Below are positions 20,138 through 35,100 of a DNA stretch of 64,000 nt, piece after piece. Made by a program: the position numbers and the translations under genes. The DNA lies in the NCBI GenBank assembly GCA_964030475.1, contig CAXIPT010000003.1:1783058-1847057 (forward strand), read 5' to 3'. The notes beneath the pieces are model-generated. The model saw only the letters and a program-made list of their open reading frames with translations. It did not search any database and had not been told where the DNA came from. The DNA is from Tethya wilhelma (taxonomy: Eukaryota > Porifera > Demospongiae > Tethyida > Tethyidae). How positions within the stretch are numbered: position 1 is the stretch's first letter; the number at the start of each line of letters is the position of its first letter.

Positions 20138-23100
20138 TTATTCAGGTACTACTACAGCCAATAGTTCTATAACTTTACAGTTGTATCCCCTTATGTTCAA
20201 CTGAAGTGAGAGTTTTTGTTCAACATTTCTGGCAAAAACTATGTTTGAAATGCTTCGAACTTTTCCATCCTTGGTAACCAGGTTTTCACCACTACCACGT
20301 TTGTGTGTTGTCACGGTTGTTGTTGATAAGTAACCTTCATCTTGGATGTCAATTATTAACTTGAACCAGGCTTTATTGCCATCAGCATCATTTGGAATTC
20401 CTTCACATCTATAATTATGTATTAGAGTAAGCACCATGCATTGTAATCAGCATAAAAGAGCACTGACTGTAAAATGATCATAATAATTATATAGATTGCA
20501 GAGTTGTATTACATTGATTCAGAGCACCTGAAAAACCTGGCAGGCGTTATAATACGACTGTGAAATTTGTGGTCCAAGTCAGGCCTATTATGTTGTTCGA
20601 ACTATAACAAGTGGATATCGTCTTGTCCAATCCTCCTAGACTCCAATATAAAGGCTTCTTTTGTGTGTCTTTTTACAAACAATAATAATACGGCAAAAGC
20701 ATACAGTCAGTCCAAAAAAAAAAAAAAAAAGAAGCAATTAAAGGCCAAGAGTTAGCACTATAATTATTGTGATCAGCATAAGAAGAGCTTTCAAATGTAA
20801 ATTGTCATGTTTTAATCAAAAATCTGAGATACAGTCAGAGTCAATTGCTTAGATTTAAAGAACCCACCGAATCATAATGTACAGTATAATTGTCATACTA
20901 AAATAATAATACGATTGTGGTCCAAGTCAGGCCTATATGCTGTCCAAACTATAACAAGTGGATATCGTCAGTGTGCTGAATGTAATAGTAAGGGTCAGAT
21001 TCTTGTAGACCTATCCTAGACTCTAATATGAAGGCATCTTTTGTGGCCTTTTTAGACTGACTAGATACTTTCGAGTATTGTTCGTCAGTAATTTGTTGAA
21101 AAAAAAATTAGCATAAGAAGAGCTTTCAAATGATATAATGCATTATTATTATACCAGTATTATTATGCAACATTTGCTCATTATCAGTTTTAAACTTCAC
21201 CTCAAATAAATTCCGACTGAAAGTCTTTGAGTGGGATTTTTTGTTAGCCAAGCAAAAGTAAGACATTCCTTGAGATCTTTGGACTTCAAATGTGCTGTGT
21301 GCAGCTGTCCTTTCTTTTGGGCTCCTCCAGCTAAGATAATCAGATCAAACTTTCTCATTTTGATGAAATCGTAGTAGCAGATTGGGGTATATCCTGTGGA
21401 AACAGACAGTACATAATATAATAATTATGTTTGAGGCTATCCAAGAAAGCTTTAAAGTATTGTACATTCAATTTAGGTGACATGTTATTACCTTTAGTTG
21501 TCTGGTTACGATCAGTGTAAGTCTTCCAAATTTGGGAAGCGATGTTGTGTAACCCCAGTGATCTGAGGGTCATTACCAGTTTGCCCCAAGATGCTTTCTT
21601 GTCATGCTTAATCCATTCTTCAACAAATGCATTCTTTTTTGAAGTTGTAATGTTTTGGCTTGATAATTTCTCTGATGGTATTCCTAGCTCGGTTGCTAGT
21701 TTATCCCAACAGTGTATGTTGTCTAATTCTTCACAGTTGGATAAGTTTCTGTGTCTAAAGCCAAATCCTGTACAATAATATTATGCATTAATTTTACATA
21801 ATCATGGTCATGAAAATTGATAATGCAAGCTAGTTCATAAATTTTGCATGCAGGCCATACTTTGCATGGAAGCGCAATAATCATGCATTGTATAAATTAT
21901 GCCATATGGTCATGTATCAACGTAAATATTCTCTAAAATATTGTATGCATGGATTATTGAAATATACCTTCTTTCCGATTTGGTTTTTCCTTTCCTGAAA
22001 GCAAAAGAAACCACAGCTCTCTACTTTGAGGTACACGTTTGGTAACAGCACTTGAATCTGATCCAGAACTTGACTGTGCTAAGTCACGATCAGAGTTCGG
22101 TGAAGTAGCTTTGGAGTTTGGTTCAATAATTGTATTTGATTCAGCAGGTGTTTGAACCATTTCCCAATCATGATCAGGCACTAAATTAGAATCATCACCA
22201 GGTTCCAAGTCAACGCTTTGCTGCTTAATAGGCACTGACATCTGTTTCTCATCAGGTGAATTGCCATCAAGCTTTGATGTTTGTCTTGATGCTGCCTTGC
22301 TTGATGCTGTTTTGTTTGCGTTCATTAATTTGCTATGCTGAGTCTCTGCTTTAGGTACTGGTGTTGTTTTCTTTTCCTTTACAGGTTTGCCAGGTGGACC
22401 ATGTTGACCTGAAGCTTTTTTCTGCTGACTTTTATCTCTAGGTTTATTTCCATCTTTGTTTCTGCCCACAGTGGTTTGAATTCTCATAGCACCTTTCTTC
22501 TCATCTCTTGTTTTACCAGCTGTCTTCATTGGTGTCCTTGTTGGCATAGCTCCCTTTTTTCTAGCTTTAACAATAGAATTTTCTGTACCGAGAGGCTTTC
22601 TATCAACATCACTTTCTATTGTTCCTCTCTGTACCAAAGTTGTTGGTAGAACATCAAATCCACCGTCCGTTGTTTCACTCTGCTCTGATGCATCTCTCGT
22701 ATCAGGATCACTCTCTTCTGTCTCTTTCTGTTCCAGTATATCTTTTTTTGTTGGTACATGATCTGTTTTTTCTCTTTGCTCTGGTGAACCTCTTGTTGCT
22801 GGTTGAGGATCAACATCACTCTCCACTATTTCTTTCTGTTCTAGATGCGTTTGTTGAGTACTTACATCTATTGTCATTTCTCTCTGCTCTGAAGCATCTC
22901 TTGTTACAGGAACATCAACTTCACTCTCTTTCTGTTTGTGTATGTCTCTGTTTGTTGGTGTAACATCAACATCGCTCTCTATTGCTTCTCTCTTTTCTGT
23001 TGATACTGGTGATGACTGGGTGACTGAATATTCATACTGTTCACTCGTTTCAGAGTCATAAATAAATGCATATCTACACTTTTTGAGCTTTCTCACCAAC

Positions 23101-26100
23101 TTCACTGCAATATGAAATCGAGTGCTGTATCCATACTTTTGTTTTGTAGTAGCATGGTCATATTTGGTTTTGTTGCCATCCTGACACACAAGATGTTCTG
23201 AGTCAATGGCAAATTGAATCATTGATGCAGCTCTGTTTGATTTCATGAATGTCAAAGTAGAAAATATTCTGAAAAGTGATATTGTTGGGTACACAACTTT
23301 AATAGTTTTAAACTTCCATTGATTGTTGACACGTACTTCTGCTTTGATGCAGTAAAACATTTGATCACTCAGTGCAGGTGAACTTGTCGCTGAGTTTTCA
23401 TCACAACCAGCTAGCTGCATATATAACTGGCAAGTTTTGGAACCATCAAAACTGAGCTCATCTAGGCTTATGATTGTAGTCCTGCTTGAGGAATACTTTC
23501 TTGATAAGATAGTATTTGTTTCTGATTGATTGTTTGATGTAACTTTTGAGACAAAGCCAACAAAATACTTTACCTCATCATTATGATCATTGTCTCCATT
23601 GACACAGCTGGCAACTATATCACCATTGGAGTGTGACAATATCAAATCATCAATGGTGTTCAAAATTATGCTGAATGAAAAGGGGTGGACTTCTTCAAAT
23701 TCATGTAGATGCTTCTGGTCAGCTTTTGTTTTTGTAGAATCATCAGGTTTTGCATCACATTCTGGTGCTTCACTGGGAGTGTCCAAACTGTCGATTGAGG
23801 GGGGGACAATAGTCTTCTTTTCTACAATGTGGGTTGTAGAAGGAACACTAAACATGACCTTAGATGGTGGAGGGACAACTTCCAAACTATTGTGAGATTT
23901 TGCCAGTGTACAGCTTACTCCGTTGTCTTCATTTGGCGACACACTGCTAACAACACTTATGATTTTGCTACCTTGACGGAGACTCAACTTGTTCCATTTT
24001 TCTTCAATAGAAGAGCGAATTATGGCAGAATCGGTGTAATTTGGTCCTACAACACACTTTGCGAGAGATTCACTTGAAGTTGTATTCTCCTCTTTGAATT
24101 CCATCATGATCTCAATCACGTGTCCATTAGAGAACACTTCGTTTCTTTGGACCTGGACAGAAAAATGTTCTGTTTCATGGTTGAAGCTCAAGTGGACAGT
24201 TTCAGATGGTAAGATTTCAATTTTTTCCTCGATTGATGATACGCAAGAGGTTAAGCTTTGTATACATTTGTCTCCATCACCCGATGAAAACATCTCGATT
24301 TGGTATGTGGCTGGACTCATTTGCAAAAATCGCCTCAAATCAACGTAGCTCAGGAGAGCTAAGGTATCCTTACACTCTTCAGTTTCTTCCTCACCATCAA
24401 CATGGTCATCGGATTCTGACTGAGTGTGTACCACAAAGACATCATCGTTTTGATTGGACTCAAAATCTCTTGGATGAAATTCATACGTCTCTTTTCCTCC
24501 TGAGACTTTAAAGTATTCTTTTCCCATCTTCTGTTCTGGTATGTGGTTCCGAGCTATCTTTGCTACACCTGTTGAAGTGTCGACAAGCTTGATTAGGTAA
24601 CTCATGGCATTTGGTGCGAACTTCCATTCTATGTGTACACCGAAATCTTCACTTGGAGGAGATACTTCTATTTCAGTTGGAGGGGAAAGCACAATGAATT
24701 CAGTTGCCAATGGAATACTGTCGAGCTTTTCAGCATCCCCTTGTGTTATTACTTCAAATGAAAGCATAACAGATTCTGAGAGTGGTATACTGTGCATTTC
24801 AAATAGATCTCTCAACTGGCATTTGAACTCACAGTCTTCAGTAGAACCATCAAACAAAACTAAACCTTTTTCCTTTAGCTTTCCAGCAAAATTGTATGTA
24901 TAGTGTACTTTCTCCTGTTCCTCAGTAGACTGTTCTTCTGATTCTTTGAAGTAGCCAGGTTGTTTCCAAGAAAAAATAACATCTGACTGTAACTGGTCAT
25001 GTGATGTGTACTCTGGTTTGTTCTGATCTGAATGAGCTTTTGTTGCTTGGCGAATACTTTCAGGAGAGTTTTGTCGGGAAATTTCAAATGCAGAGCTCTC
25101 GAATTCACTTTGCAGAGAGTTGTCTTCTGACACTACCAACGCTCTTAGTTTGTATGGCCCACTGGAAGAGCCAAATAGCAAGTCTCTAACATTTACTGAG
25201 AAATCAGCACTCTTTAAAACTCTCTGCCAGAGAATATCTGTACAGTCTTCAGTATTGTACAATTGAATGATACAGCTGGATGTTGATGGTAATTCAATGC
25301 TACCCACAATCTGATTTTCATTACCGATAAAACACGTGTGGTCAGAAAATGTTACAGGAAACGATGGAGTGGCGATTTCCTTTGTAAGTTTTTCTTTAAA
25401 GCAACTCTTACCTCTTACGTGTACAACATTTTTCCAACCTTCTTTTCTGATATTGTCTTGCATTTTCTTTCTTTTTTCTTCTTTGCTCTTCTCAGAGTCT
25501 GCACTTTCACATTTTGACTCAGTCTTCTTATCATTGTCACTGAAAGTACCTGACGGTAATACGGTTACTAAGTTGGATACACTTGCATACACACTAACTG
25601 CGACACACACACAGTTAGCCCACATTTCAGGATTAGTTTTGGTTAAATCTAGAGTTAACCATCCATCGACAAATTTAAAGTTCTCTTCGTTTGTGCTTGA
25701 TTTATGCTTGGGAGAATCACTTTCCTTTTCTGTTAAGTTTGCAGCATCTTTGTCATCTTCAGAACTAGTGTCCTCCTTTGCTGTTTGTTTTACAGCTTCT
25801 GTTAATGTAGTTTCTACTCTTTCAATGTCTGATTTATGAGCGTGTGCCTGGGAAGTAGTTTTGGCTGGTGAAGGTAGTTTAATTCCTTTGTCCTTGCTGT
25901 CTTTGCTGTCACTGTCAAAAATAGTGACATTTTCTTCCAAGCTGGACTCTCCTAGGACAACGGTACCAACGACTTTGACATGGTAAGTAGCATCATGAAC
26001 ATCCATCTCAGGATCTTGTTTACTCATTTTCCACTTTAATTGCTTTCTTTCCACATCTATGTCCAGGCACTCAATCTTCAACAAATTTATTTTATCGCAT

Positions 26101-29100
26101 TCTTCGGCAATTTTATATCCAAGTTTGTAGATTTCCTTCTCAAGTGTGTCAAGTTCTTCAGGTGTTAAGTTTTGGCACTCATCACCATAGTCGAGGTCAT
26201 TGGTTGCTCTTGCATTTGACAGAATCATCATAGCAACATCTTGGATGGCTTTTACAGCCAAAGGACGTCCAAACAGCTGTGCAAAGGATGAATCCTTGTC
26301 ATGGTGCTCACAATATGCCATGGGCATTTCATCCTCATCCACCACCCAGAATGAATTTCCTCCAAAAAGCCTCAAAATTCCACGTCCAATACTTTTCACA
26401 ACATTCACAACTTTCTTGACTGTTCTCTTGACTGTCTCAACTACAGCTCTGACGGCAACCTTAAAGAGATTCTTCAAGCTTAGCCAATTCCAAATTGCCT
26501 TTGCAATGAGCTTTGTGTTGGTCCATAAGCAGTCAAAGAGGTAACTGATAAGGCCAGTATGTCGAGAAGGATCATATACTCGTATGGCAAGTGGAATCTC
26601 AGGAAGTGCTATTGGGATTTCAATAAATCCGATTACAGTGATAACCAGATCACCACTCCAAACAAACATACAACAGCAACCATCTGGGACTTTGTTGCGA
26701 GATGTTTCCAGTCTGAATTTTCCATCAACTGATACGCTTACACTACTCATTAGCAATGAGTATGCAAGTCGGGCAACATTTTGCCATTGATTTAGAAATG
26801 TTGAAAGTTTCATAAGTGTACTTAGACTTCCTAAAATTGGCAAATCAAGTATCTCGAATCCTGAAGCAACGCTCCAACCGATTACAACTTTTGGAGGTTT
26901 CCACCCAAAAATTGTCTTCTTGCATTCAATTCCAGCTTCAAAACCGGGTGACTTGACAAAGTTTCCAACTCTGTTCTTGAAGCTTAGGGTTCCAACAAAC
27001 CATGGGTCACCCCAAAGTTCTACTCCAATGATGAGAGTAAGCTCGACTGTTTTTCCTCGTCTGGATAACATTATCTGTGGTCCTGAATAGAAAGTATCGT
27101 TTGTGAGTCTTAAAAAACCAAATAGTGTGATTTTCTTTTTTGTTCCACCTCGGATATTGAACTTGTTCTTCGAAACTGGGAAACAAACTTCAATGAAGAA
27201 TCTTTGTTCCAATAGGGAGATATCACAATCCATCCACAATCCTTTTCGATAAGGCTTTGCTCTTGCATTTCCATGGACATCAGGGAGACGTTCATCCTCA
27301 CTACACCGAGAGTAGTAAAGTTCCCCGCTATGAAGAATTATCACTCCTGGATCAATTGAGATCTCATCACACATTTGTGCTTTAAGAATTTTCTCAAAGG
27401 CAGCATTTGTTTTGATGTGAAATCTGAAAACTTTGAATGTTGTTCCTTTGAGGACTATATCAGCTTCAGTTGTAAGAAAGCCAAACAGTTTCTCAGCTCG
27501 ACCAGCTATTACCACAAATGGAGGTGGAAAGTGTTTGGCTCCTTCATCTTTTTCATACATGACTGTTGCACTTAAACTAGCTATTGCTCTTGAGCCACTG
27601 CCACTGTTTTCTGGATCTATTTCAAACTGGTCAAAAGGGATTGAAGAGTTATTTAATTCAGCTTTAGCTTGAAATGTTGCTTTGTTTTCAAAAATTTCAA
27701 GTCTTCCATGGAAGGATAGTGATTTAAACTTGAACTTTTCATCTTTGGGTTTAACTGATAATGTACCCTCTAACAGTAAGTGCTTGAGTGTTCTTAGTGT
27801 TACTTCAAATGAGATTTGGATTTTTTCAAGCAATAAACACTGACTGAGTTGAATTTCATTCATGTGACCTTTGAAAGAAATCAGAGCTTTTGATTTATCT
27901 GTAATGTTTGAACATTTCACTACAACTACCAACTGAGTTTCTCGTAGATCAGGGTATGTGGTCATGCTGACTGCATTTTGAATCAGAGAGCTACTCTTCT
28001 CAGCATATGCAATGTTGAAGGCTGCATATACACAAAAACCCATCTGCAAAGAATCAGTGAAGTCCGATAGTGATTGTTCAAATGGCCACAGCGTGAATGG
28101 TTTGCTAAGATCTTTCACTAGTTTGTCGGTCATCAAAGATCTCACATGTGTGCATTTTTTGTAAGCTTCAGACACTTTCACAGGTGATGGTGTTCTGGTG
28201 GCAACTGTAGAACTTTCATAGAGTGAGTAATCTTGACATGAATCTTTTGAAAGAGAGCTCATGTCATCTAGAACGTTTTTAAAGGAACGGTCTTCACTTG
28301 TTACCATCAATCTTGCATGCTTAACAGTCACAGCATTGTCTACGAATTTAATTGTCTCAGAAAGATGAGCAAATTTGAAGCTTTCGTCCAATGTGATCAC
28401 TATTGTGAAGTAAACTTTCTTCTTCTTCTTTGAATCATCACAATGTCTATACTCCAGGTACAGAATGCCACGAGCAAAATGTTTCAGCTCTGCACAAATG
28501 AGTAAGCGTTTAGCCTTGATGTCAATGTGCAAAAGAGCAACAGTGGGTATAAGTTTGTCAATGATTGACTTTGGAGCTATCTCGTTGAAGTTAGATTCTG
28601 TGCCAAATTCATCGGCAATCCTGGGGAGAGACAGTTTATGACCAAGCTCTTCCCTACAAATGTATGCAGTGATGTTACACTTTTCTGAGCCCAAGAACAT
28701 TTGCCCGGCTAGCGTTACATCATGAAGTTGAAGTTTTCCAAAGAGCAAGGCAAAATACTTGGTCTCCTTTTTCGAGTCTGGTGAATCAGATTTCTTTGAT
28801 GACTGAAAATTTAGAAAACCACCGAGTGCACAAAACTCGAGTTCAACTTGCTTGCTAGCATGATCATCCTTTCTGGCAAAATCAATCGACCACTTGTGCA
28901 GTATTAATGCTTCAAGCTTTACTTGTTGGAAGTGCTTCTCGAGCAAGATATCCAAAGAAAAATGACCAAGTGTAAACGATAAGTCTGGAAGGTTTACATC
29001 TGTTGGTACTCTGTAGGCTTTTCCCGGACTTGGAGGCCACTTTTTGAGAACATCCTGAAACTCTATCATACCAGTTTCGTTTTTGCACGAAACGTTGATT

Positions 29101-32100
29101 ATTGCTTTCATGTGCTCTTTTGATAGGGACCCCTGTATTGCCACTGAAGTGTTTCCAACAGTGAGATTGCAATCAAATTCAACACGGCATGATTTCTCTT
29201 TGAGCTCTGAATCGTATATGATGTGAAACACTAAATTTTCGAGTTCAACGTGTGGACTATCATAGATGATCCAATTTGGAGAAGTTGAAAGTAAAACATC
29301 AAACTTCTTGATACGAAATGGGGAAAATCCGATGACCAAGAAACCTCTATTCACTCGCAAGTCAAAAATGTTTGTGGGTAACTCTATATCGGGTAGTTCT
29401 GGTACATTGCATCGTGCTATTTCGATCAGTGACATCAAACTGAGTGGCTCAGCTTCATTTATCGGCAAAACTTGACATTCCAATTCCTTCTTGCTCTGTG
29501 AATTTTTGCTACCAGCTGTACTTGCAAGTCCAAAGATAATCTTTAGTTTAGCTTTTGCAACAGATACGATAGCAGTGAGTACTGCACACGTTTTGGTTTG
29601 ATCATCCATTACTTGAGTCTGGTGCTTTTTGTCCAGTGATTGTTTGGATTCTTGAGCTTGATTTTGATTAGGTGATCCTTTTTCTTGAGTATCATCTTGA
29701 TGGTTTTTCTCGCTTACTTCATCATCATTCTTCTGAGTTGACTTAGTTGCATCATGATCATCATCTGATCCAGCTTCTTCAGTCTCTTCTTGGCTGGGTT
29801 TCTCACTGACTTCATCTTGTTTCTCTTGAGTTGTCTGATCATGAGATTCATTCATTTCAACTTGAGAGTTTTGTTGACTGTGCTTCTCATCATCTTTTTT
29901 CTCTTGTGTTGCCTTAGCTACCTTTTTAGTGGGTCTCTGAGCCACAGCCTCCTTTGTTTGCAACTTCTCTTGTTCTACTTGTTCTTCATCTTGTCTTTTT
30001 TTTACTGTATTATCTTTCTCTACTTTCTCTCCTTTTTCTTGAGTCTTAGGATCCGGTGATCGATAGTTTTCTGTGGCAACAACTTGAGAACCTTGAAGGG
30101 TGACGTATTCAAACTTTAAATCAGTAACTTCGAAACGTCCATAAGGATCTTTGAGAAGATCAACCACATGGATGGAAAGATAATCAAGAACAAAATGCAT
30201 ACCACCAGTGTGTCTGATGACAACTTCGGCATGTGAGAGTTTGAGAGAGTCGAATAAGCTTGGTGTTTCATTTTCTTTCATGTACTTGGTTATTAAAGTG
30301 GTGATATCATTGGACCATTCACCGAAAGCATTGTACGTTGACTTGTTCTCATTTCCAGCGCCAATGCTCTTGACAGTGTGGAGTGCTGTCGCTTTTTCTG
30401 TGTCTTTGGAAATAGCTGACAATTCACCTCTCAAACAATGGCTATCACTTTCATAGCTCAATGTGACATGTAAGCATTGGCATAAAATAGACTCGAGTTC
30501 CAATTTGAAGAAGTAGTGATCGCTTTGGCTTTCTTTTGATATCTCGAGCTTTGCAGTTACATTATCCAGCTCAAGTAGTCCAGATAGACTGATATGTTGG
30601 ATTACCTTGAGTGAAGTCAATGCTTTTGACACCCATAATGATTTTCCATCTTCCATCCTTTTGATCTTAAGCTGTAAACTCAGTAAGCACACATCAAAGA
30701 TTTTAAGATCCTTGAGTAAATCTTCAATATCAGGGGAGAGGAACGCTGGTTTGCTGTCATGATTTAGTGTACCCCAGAGTGAGTTCTTTAGCAAAGAAGA
30801 CAGTGTTTGCTCATGTGGAAAGTTTTCAATTGAGACATTTGCTGGTTTCACCATTGTAGGGAGAGAGAAATTTAGCGGAAACCAGTCTGATCCAAAGAGT
30901 GAAAGAAGACCTCTACATCGAATGGAAACTCCCTTGTCATGATTATATGAAAGATATAGGAATATAGCCTTTGATGATATCTTTCCGTTCATTAGCTCAA
31001 ATGCTTTGACACTACAGTACAGCTCAAACTCTTGAAGCTTCTTTTCTTTAGCGGAGAAGGTGAGGCAAACTCTTCTGAGTTCTATTTTGGTTAGTATGTC
31101 TGTCACACAAGATGGTATGTGTGAGCAAATATGGATGTCAAAGTGTTCGAGTATTGCTACCAAAACTGACCATTGACTATCGTCAACACTTGAACATGGG
31201 TTGGTTATTGTAATGGTGTAATTGTTTGTATGTTTTGAGTCTATGGGCTTTGAGGCTGAGAGTGTAATGTCAAAGTTCAATTTTTGTGATCCAATAGTGA
31301 ACTCACTAGTGATGTGTACGGCAAGTTGTATCTCAGGTACCTTTCCATAAGGATTTATGATGGCTACACTTGGATCAAAACGTTCTTCAATTTTTGCAAA
31401 CACATCTGGTATGTACTTTTGCTCGACTAGATCGTGGTATAGATCAGCAATTTCACAAGAACCTATCACTCTCTGTTCTAGGAGTCCTTTGAGACTGCAG
31501 GCTATCTTGGAAACTACCATTTCGGGTTGGTGTTGGCTCACTTGTGTGAGTGTGAGTGCTGGTGAATTGAGAGAAGTGATCTCACCGAGCGAAATACCAA
31601 GTAGAGGGATTGTCAGCTCACTAACGTTTGTTTTAAGGACAGGCATTGGGAGATCAAATCCATTCGTCAAGATATCCATAAATTCACCAATCTTCATTGA
31701 CGGCAGCAAAGTGATTTCAGGAAGTGATTCTATTGTGAATTCTCCTGTTGAGATAAGTTTACCTGAATGGTTTTTGAATGTGTAGTCATTGCAAATTTCG
31801 ACTCCACGATCAATAAACTTGAAGCCTCGTTTTATCTTAACGGAAAATGACTTGTCACAGGACAATTCAATCTTCTTGAAGTGTGCTGCATTTGTAGAAA
31901 CAGCAATGGGTATGGTTGTGTCGGGTTTTTTGAAAGTTTTGATGTAGGCTTCGATCAATTCCCAGCAAATTTCTTGTGCATGGTCTTTGTCTAGGAATTT
32001 TAAGTGAACTACTGATAACGCATGGTTAAATGGCATTTGCACAACACACTGGGAGAGTACAATTGGAATTAAAACTTTGCATTATCTGAAGTGCCCTTTG

Positions 32101-35100
32101 AGGATTGACTATGAGGGATAGGCTTTCACCGATACTCAACTGAAATTCTCTGATGGTGTCAATTTTCTTTCGTATGCAGCCCCTTAGGTATAAGTAATCG
32201 GCAAGAGTAGTACCACAAGATCCAGTTTCCAGTTTGAAGTTCAACTCAAGTGCAAGATCTGGTGAATTTTGTTTCTGCCATTTCAATTTTTTGACAAGAA
32301 CTTTAAGCTTCTCGGTCTTTGCTTCATCTACAGTAATCAGAGCACCAATCACACGCTCGTGGTTGAATTCAAACATTGACGTATCTTTGCTCACAACTAT
32401 GGAAGCGGCATGGGCAGAGGAATGAGTAGGTGTTAAATGGAACTGTGTCTCAGTATTCAGATAAGAATCAAACCCATCGTCAATGTACCACTCGAGAATC
32501 ATGTTTAAAAGTTTGGCTAACTTTTCTCTGTGCGGTTGATCTTTTCTGATGAGATTAATCACATTGCTAGGATCTAACTGGCAGGCAACAAGTGGCCCTA
32601 GGAGGAATGTCATGACATGTCTCAGCTTTTTACGTTTACCTTTCACTTTGGATTCAGTTTTAAATGGCGAACTTGAGTCCAGGATCTGTGCATAGTATTC
32701 TACCAATGGTACTCCCTTTCCTTTGCACTTGTGATAGTCTGTGGGTTCTTTAGAGGCTGGTGGAATGTTACTCCAAACGTTAGGCTGTGATACGAATGAA
32801 GACAAAAATTCATTTCTTTGACTGAGCCTTTCATCGAGATTAACTTCACAGAGAGCAATTCTGTCTATACTTTCAGATGTCCGTACTTTTAAAAAGCTAC
32901 TGTTACAACTGGCTTCCAAGCTTATTTTTTGATCAACAGCTAGTTTTTTGGGAACAAATATCGTAGTACACATAAAACCTGGAAGTTCGTACTGAATTAC
33001 TTCTTCCATAAGCTGTGCATTTGTTGGATGAGCTATGCCATCTGTGGATTCCACCTCACTTGTTGCACTACTAGATGATCCATCGATATCTTCTTTCAGA
33101 ACTTTTTCCAAGTTTATTTCACCAAGCGTTGGTGCACAGAAACTCCTTGTGCTCATGAGAATTAACTTTGCATTTCTGTTTCCTATCAATCTTAATAGAC
33201 CGCTGATAACTTGCATGTCTGGAAAACCAGGAACAAGAATGATTGTCTCTTCCTGGAGAGTTAGGGACTTGTAACAACTAGCACACTCGTTTGCAGTGGC
33301 ACCACACTGTAAGCTCTTGGATCGACTGGTTACGGCAGATTTTAAAACTTCCTTGAAGAGATCGTTCTCAAATGGATTTTTAGCCTCCACTGTTTCTTGT
33401 GGATCGTGACCATGATCACTGTGTATTGGGTGAATTTTGGGGTAGTAATGTTTGTACGACTCATGCACTAATGCTTCAAACTGAGAGTTATTTTCTGAGT
33501 GAATAACAGTGTACATGTCACTCACACCATTGGTGTCTAAGGCTCGCAAGGTCTGTGAGGGGTTAACACAAAACTGGACAAAACCTTCCTGAATGTAGGT
33601 CTCAGAATGTTCTTTTTTATCTTTTGTCCAGTATGGGACAAAACGAGTGTTTTTGTCTACATTACCACATCCAGGAACTTGAAAAAGGGACACTTTGGTG
33701 CAATATGGTGGCATGTGTTCCAGCACAATACTCGCAGGGACGTTACCACCAAGAAAAGCACACTCATTCACGCTTTTGTTGTCAATACGGAGAAGAATGT
33801 TACAAGGTCTCTTTTGAAACCTGATGCTAGAACGAGAAAGAGCTTGTGTATTTTTTGCAGAGTCAACAGAATTTGAAGGCTGAGCCTGCTCTTCATTGGA
33901 ATCTGATGTGCTAGAATCTGACTGAGCCTGCTTTTCATTGGAATTTGATGTGCTAGAATCTGACTGAGCCTGCTCTTCATTGGAATCTGATGTGCTAGAA
34001 TCTGACTTTGAGCTTTTCAGTTCTGTTGCTATGACAACACATGGACCTGCACCTTGAAATGCAAAGCAAAAGCAAGGAGGACATTCAGCTACTCTAAACT
34101 CGTACTGTCTAGTTGGGTCTGGAAGAGCATCTCGTTTTTTCTTGTACTTCTCTAAGAGAGCTTTGTAGTGATCCAAATGGCAGTAAGGGCTTGGTAATAC
34201 TAGCAAATCAGATTTCAGCTTTTCTCGATTTAAGAGTGTTGCCAGCTTGTTTGATTTACACTTGTGATCATAATTTGCAACAAAAACACCATCAATTCTT
34301 TCTATTTTAGTTGACTTCAGTGTTTCTTCCATGTTAGAAATAATCTTTTCAATGTTTTTAAAGTGACCACACAGGTGGAGATAGTTTTTTTCTTCTATAA
34401 TGTTAACAGAATAATGATGTAGCATAAAAATAGAAATCATCATAACTTATAATGATCACAATGCAACCTAACTCAGGCAAACTCAAACAAAAGAATTTCC
34501 CAAAGTCTATAATAGTTATTATTATGACCATGGTTATGCCGGGGCTTTAAATGGGGTACTACTGCATGGAACATATTATACAGATGATTACTCTATAGCG
34601 GGAAAGCTTCACAGAGTTTGACTTTCAAAGTTTTCACAGATCACGATCTATCCGCAAAAGTTTTTATCAGTGAAATTCTCCGTAACATTATATTATATAC
34701 AGGCTTGCACAGCTCATCACCACACTTATTATGCCAAAGCCAGGGTTCTGAATAAATGCCTGGAGGAGCTACCACTAATCAAGTATTGACTATAGATTTT
34801 TGAAAGAAAAGCACACAAAATCACTGCACATGTCAAGGGTTTCACACAGGTTCAAACAGCAGTCTTGGAGCATGTAACAACCATAAGTGCATGCCCAGGC
34901 TTTAAATGGGGTATTATACTACTGCATGGAAGATACAGATGATTACCGTACAGCGGGAAAGTTTCAAGGGGGTTGACTTTCGTAGTTTTCATGGATCATG
35001 ATCTATCTGCAAAATTTTTATTCTTGAAGAAATTCTCCTTAACATATCATTATATATATGTATGGACTCGAGCTCGCCCATGCAGCTCATCCGCGAAAGT

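Noticed and set aside
23590..25839. Plus-strand open frames of 60-170 codons opposite the 10-kb exon
   Set aside because: They are antisense shadows of the long minus-strand coding sequence, with reversed composition and no motifs.
32026..32081. Programmed frameshift between the two large frames of the giant gene
   Set aside because: A phase-correct intron (32129-32012) explains the frame change without invoking frameshifting; an alternative acceptor at 32048 lacks a matching donor phase.
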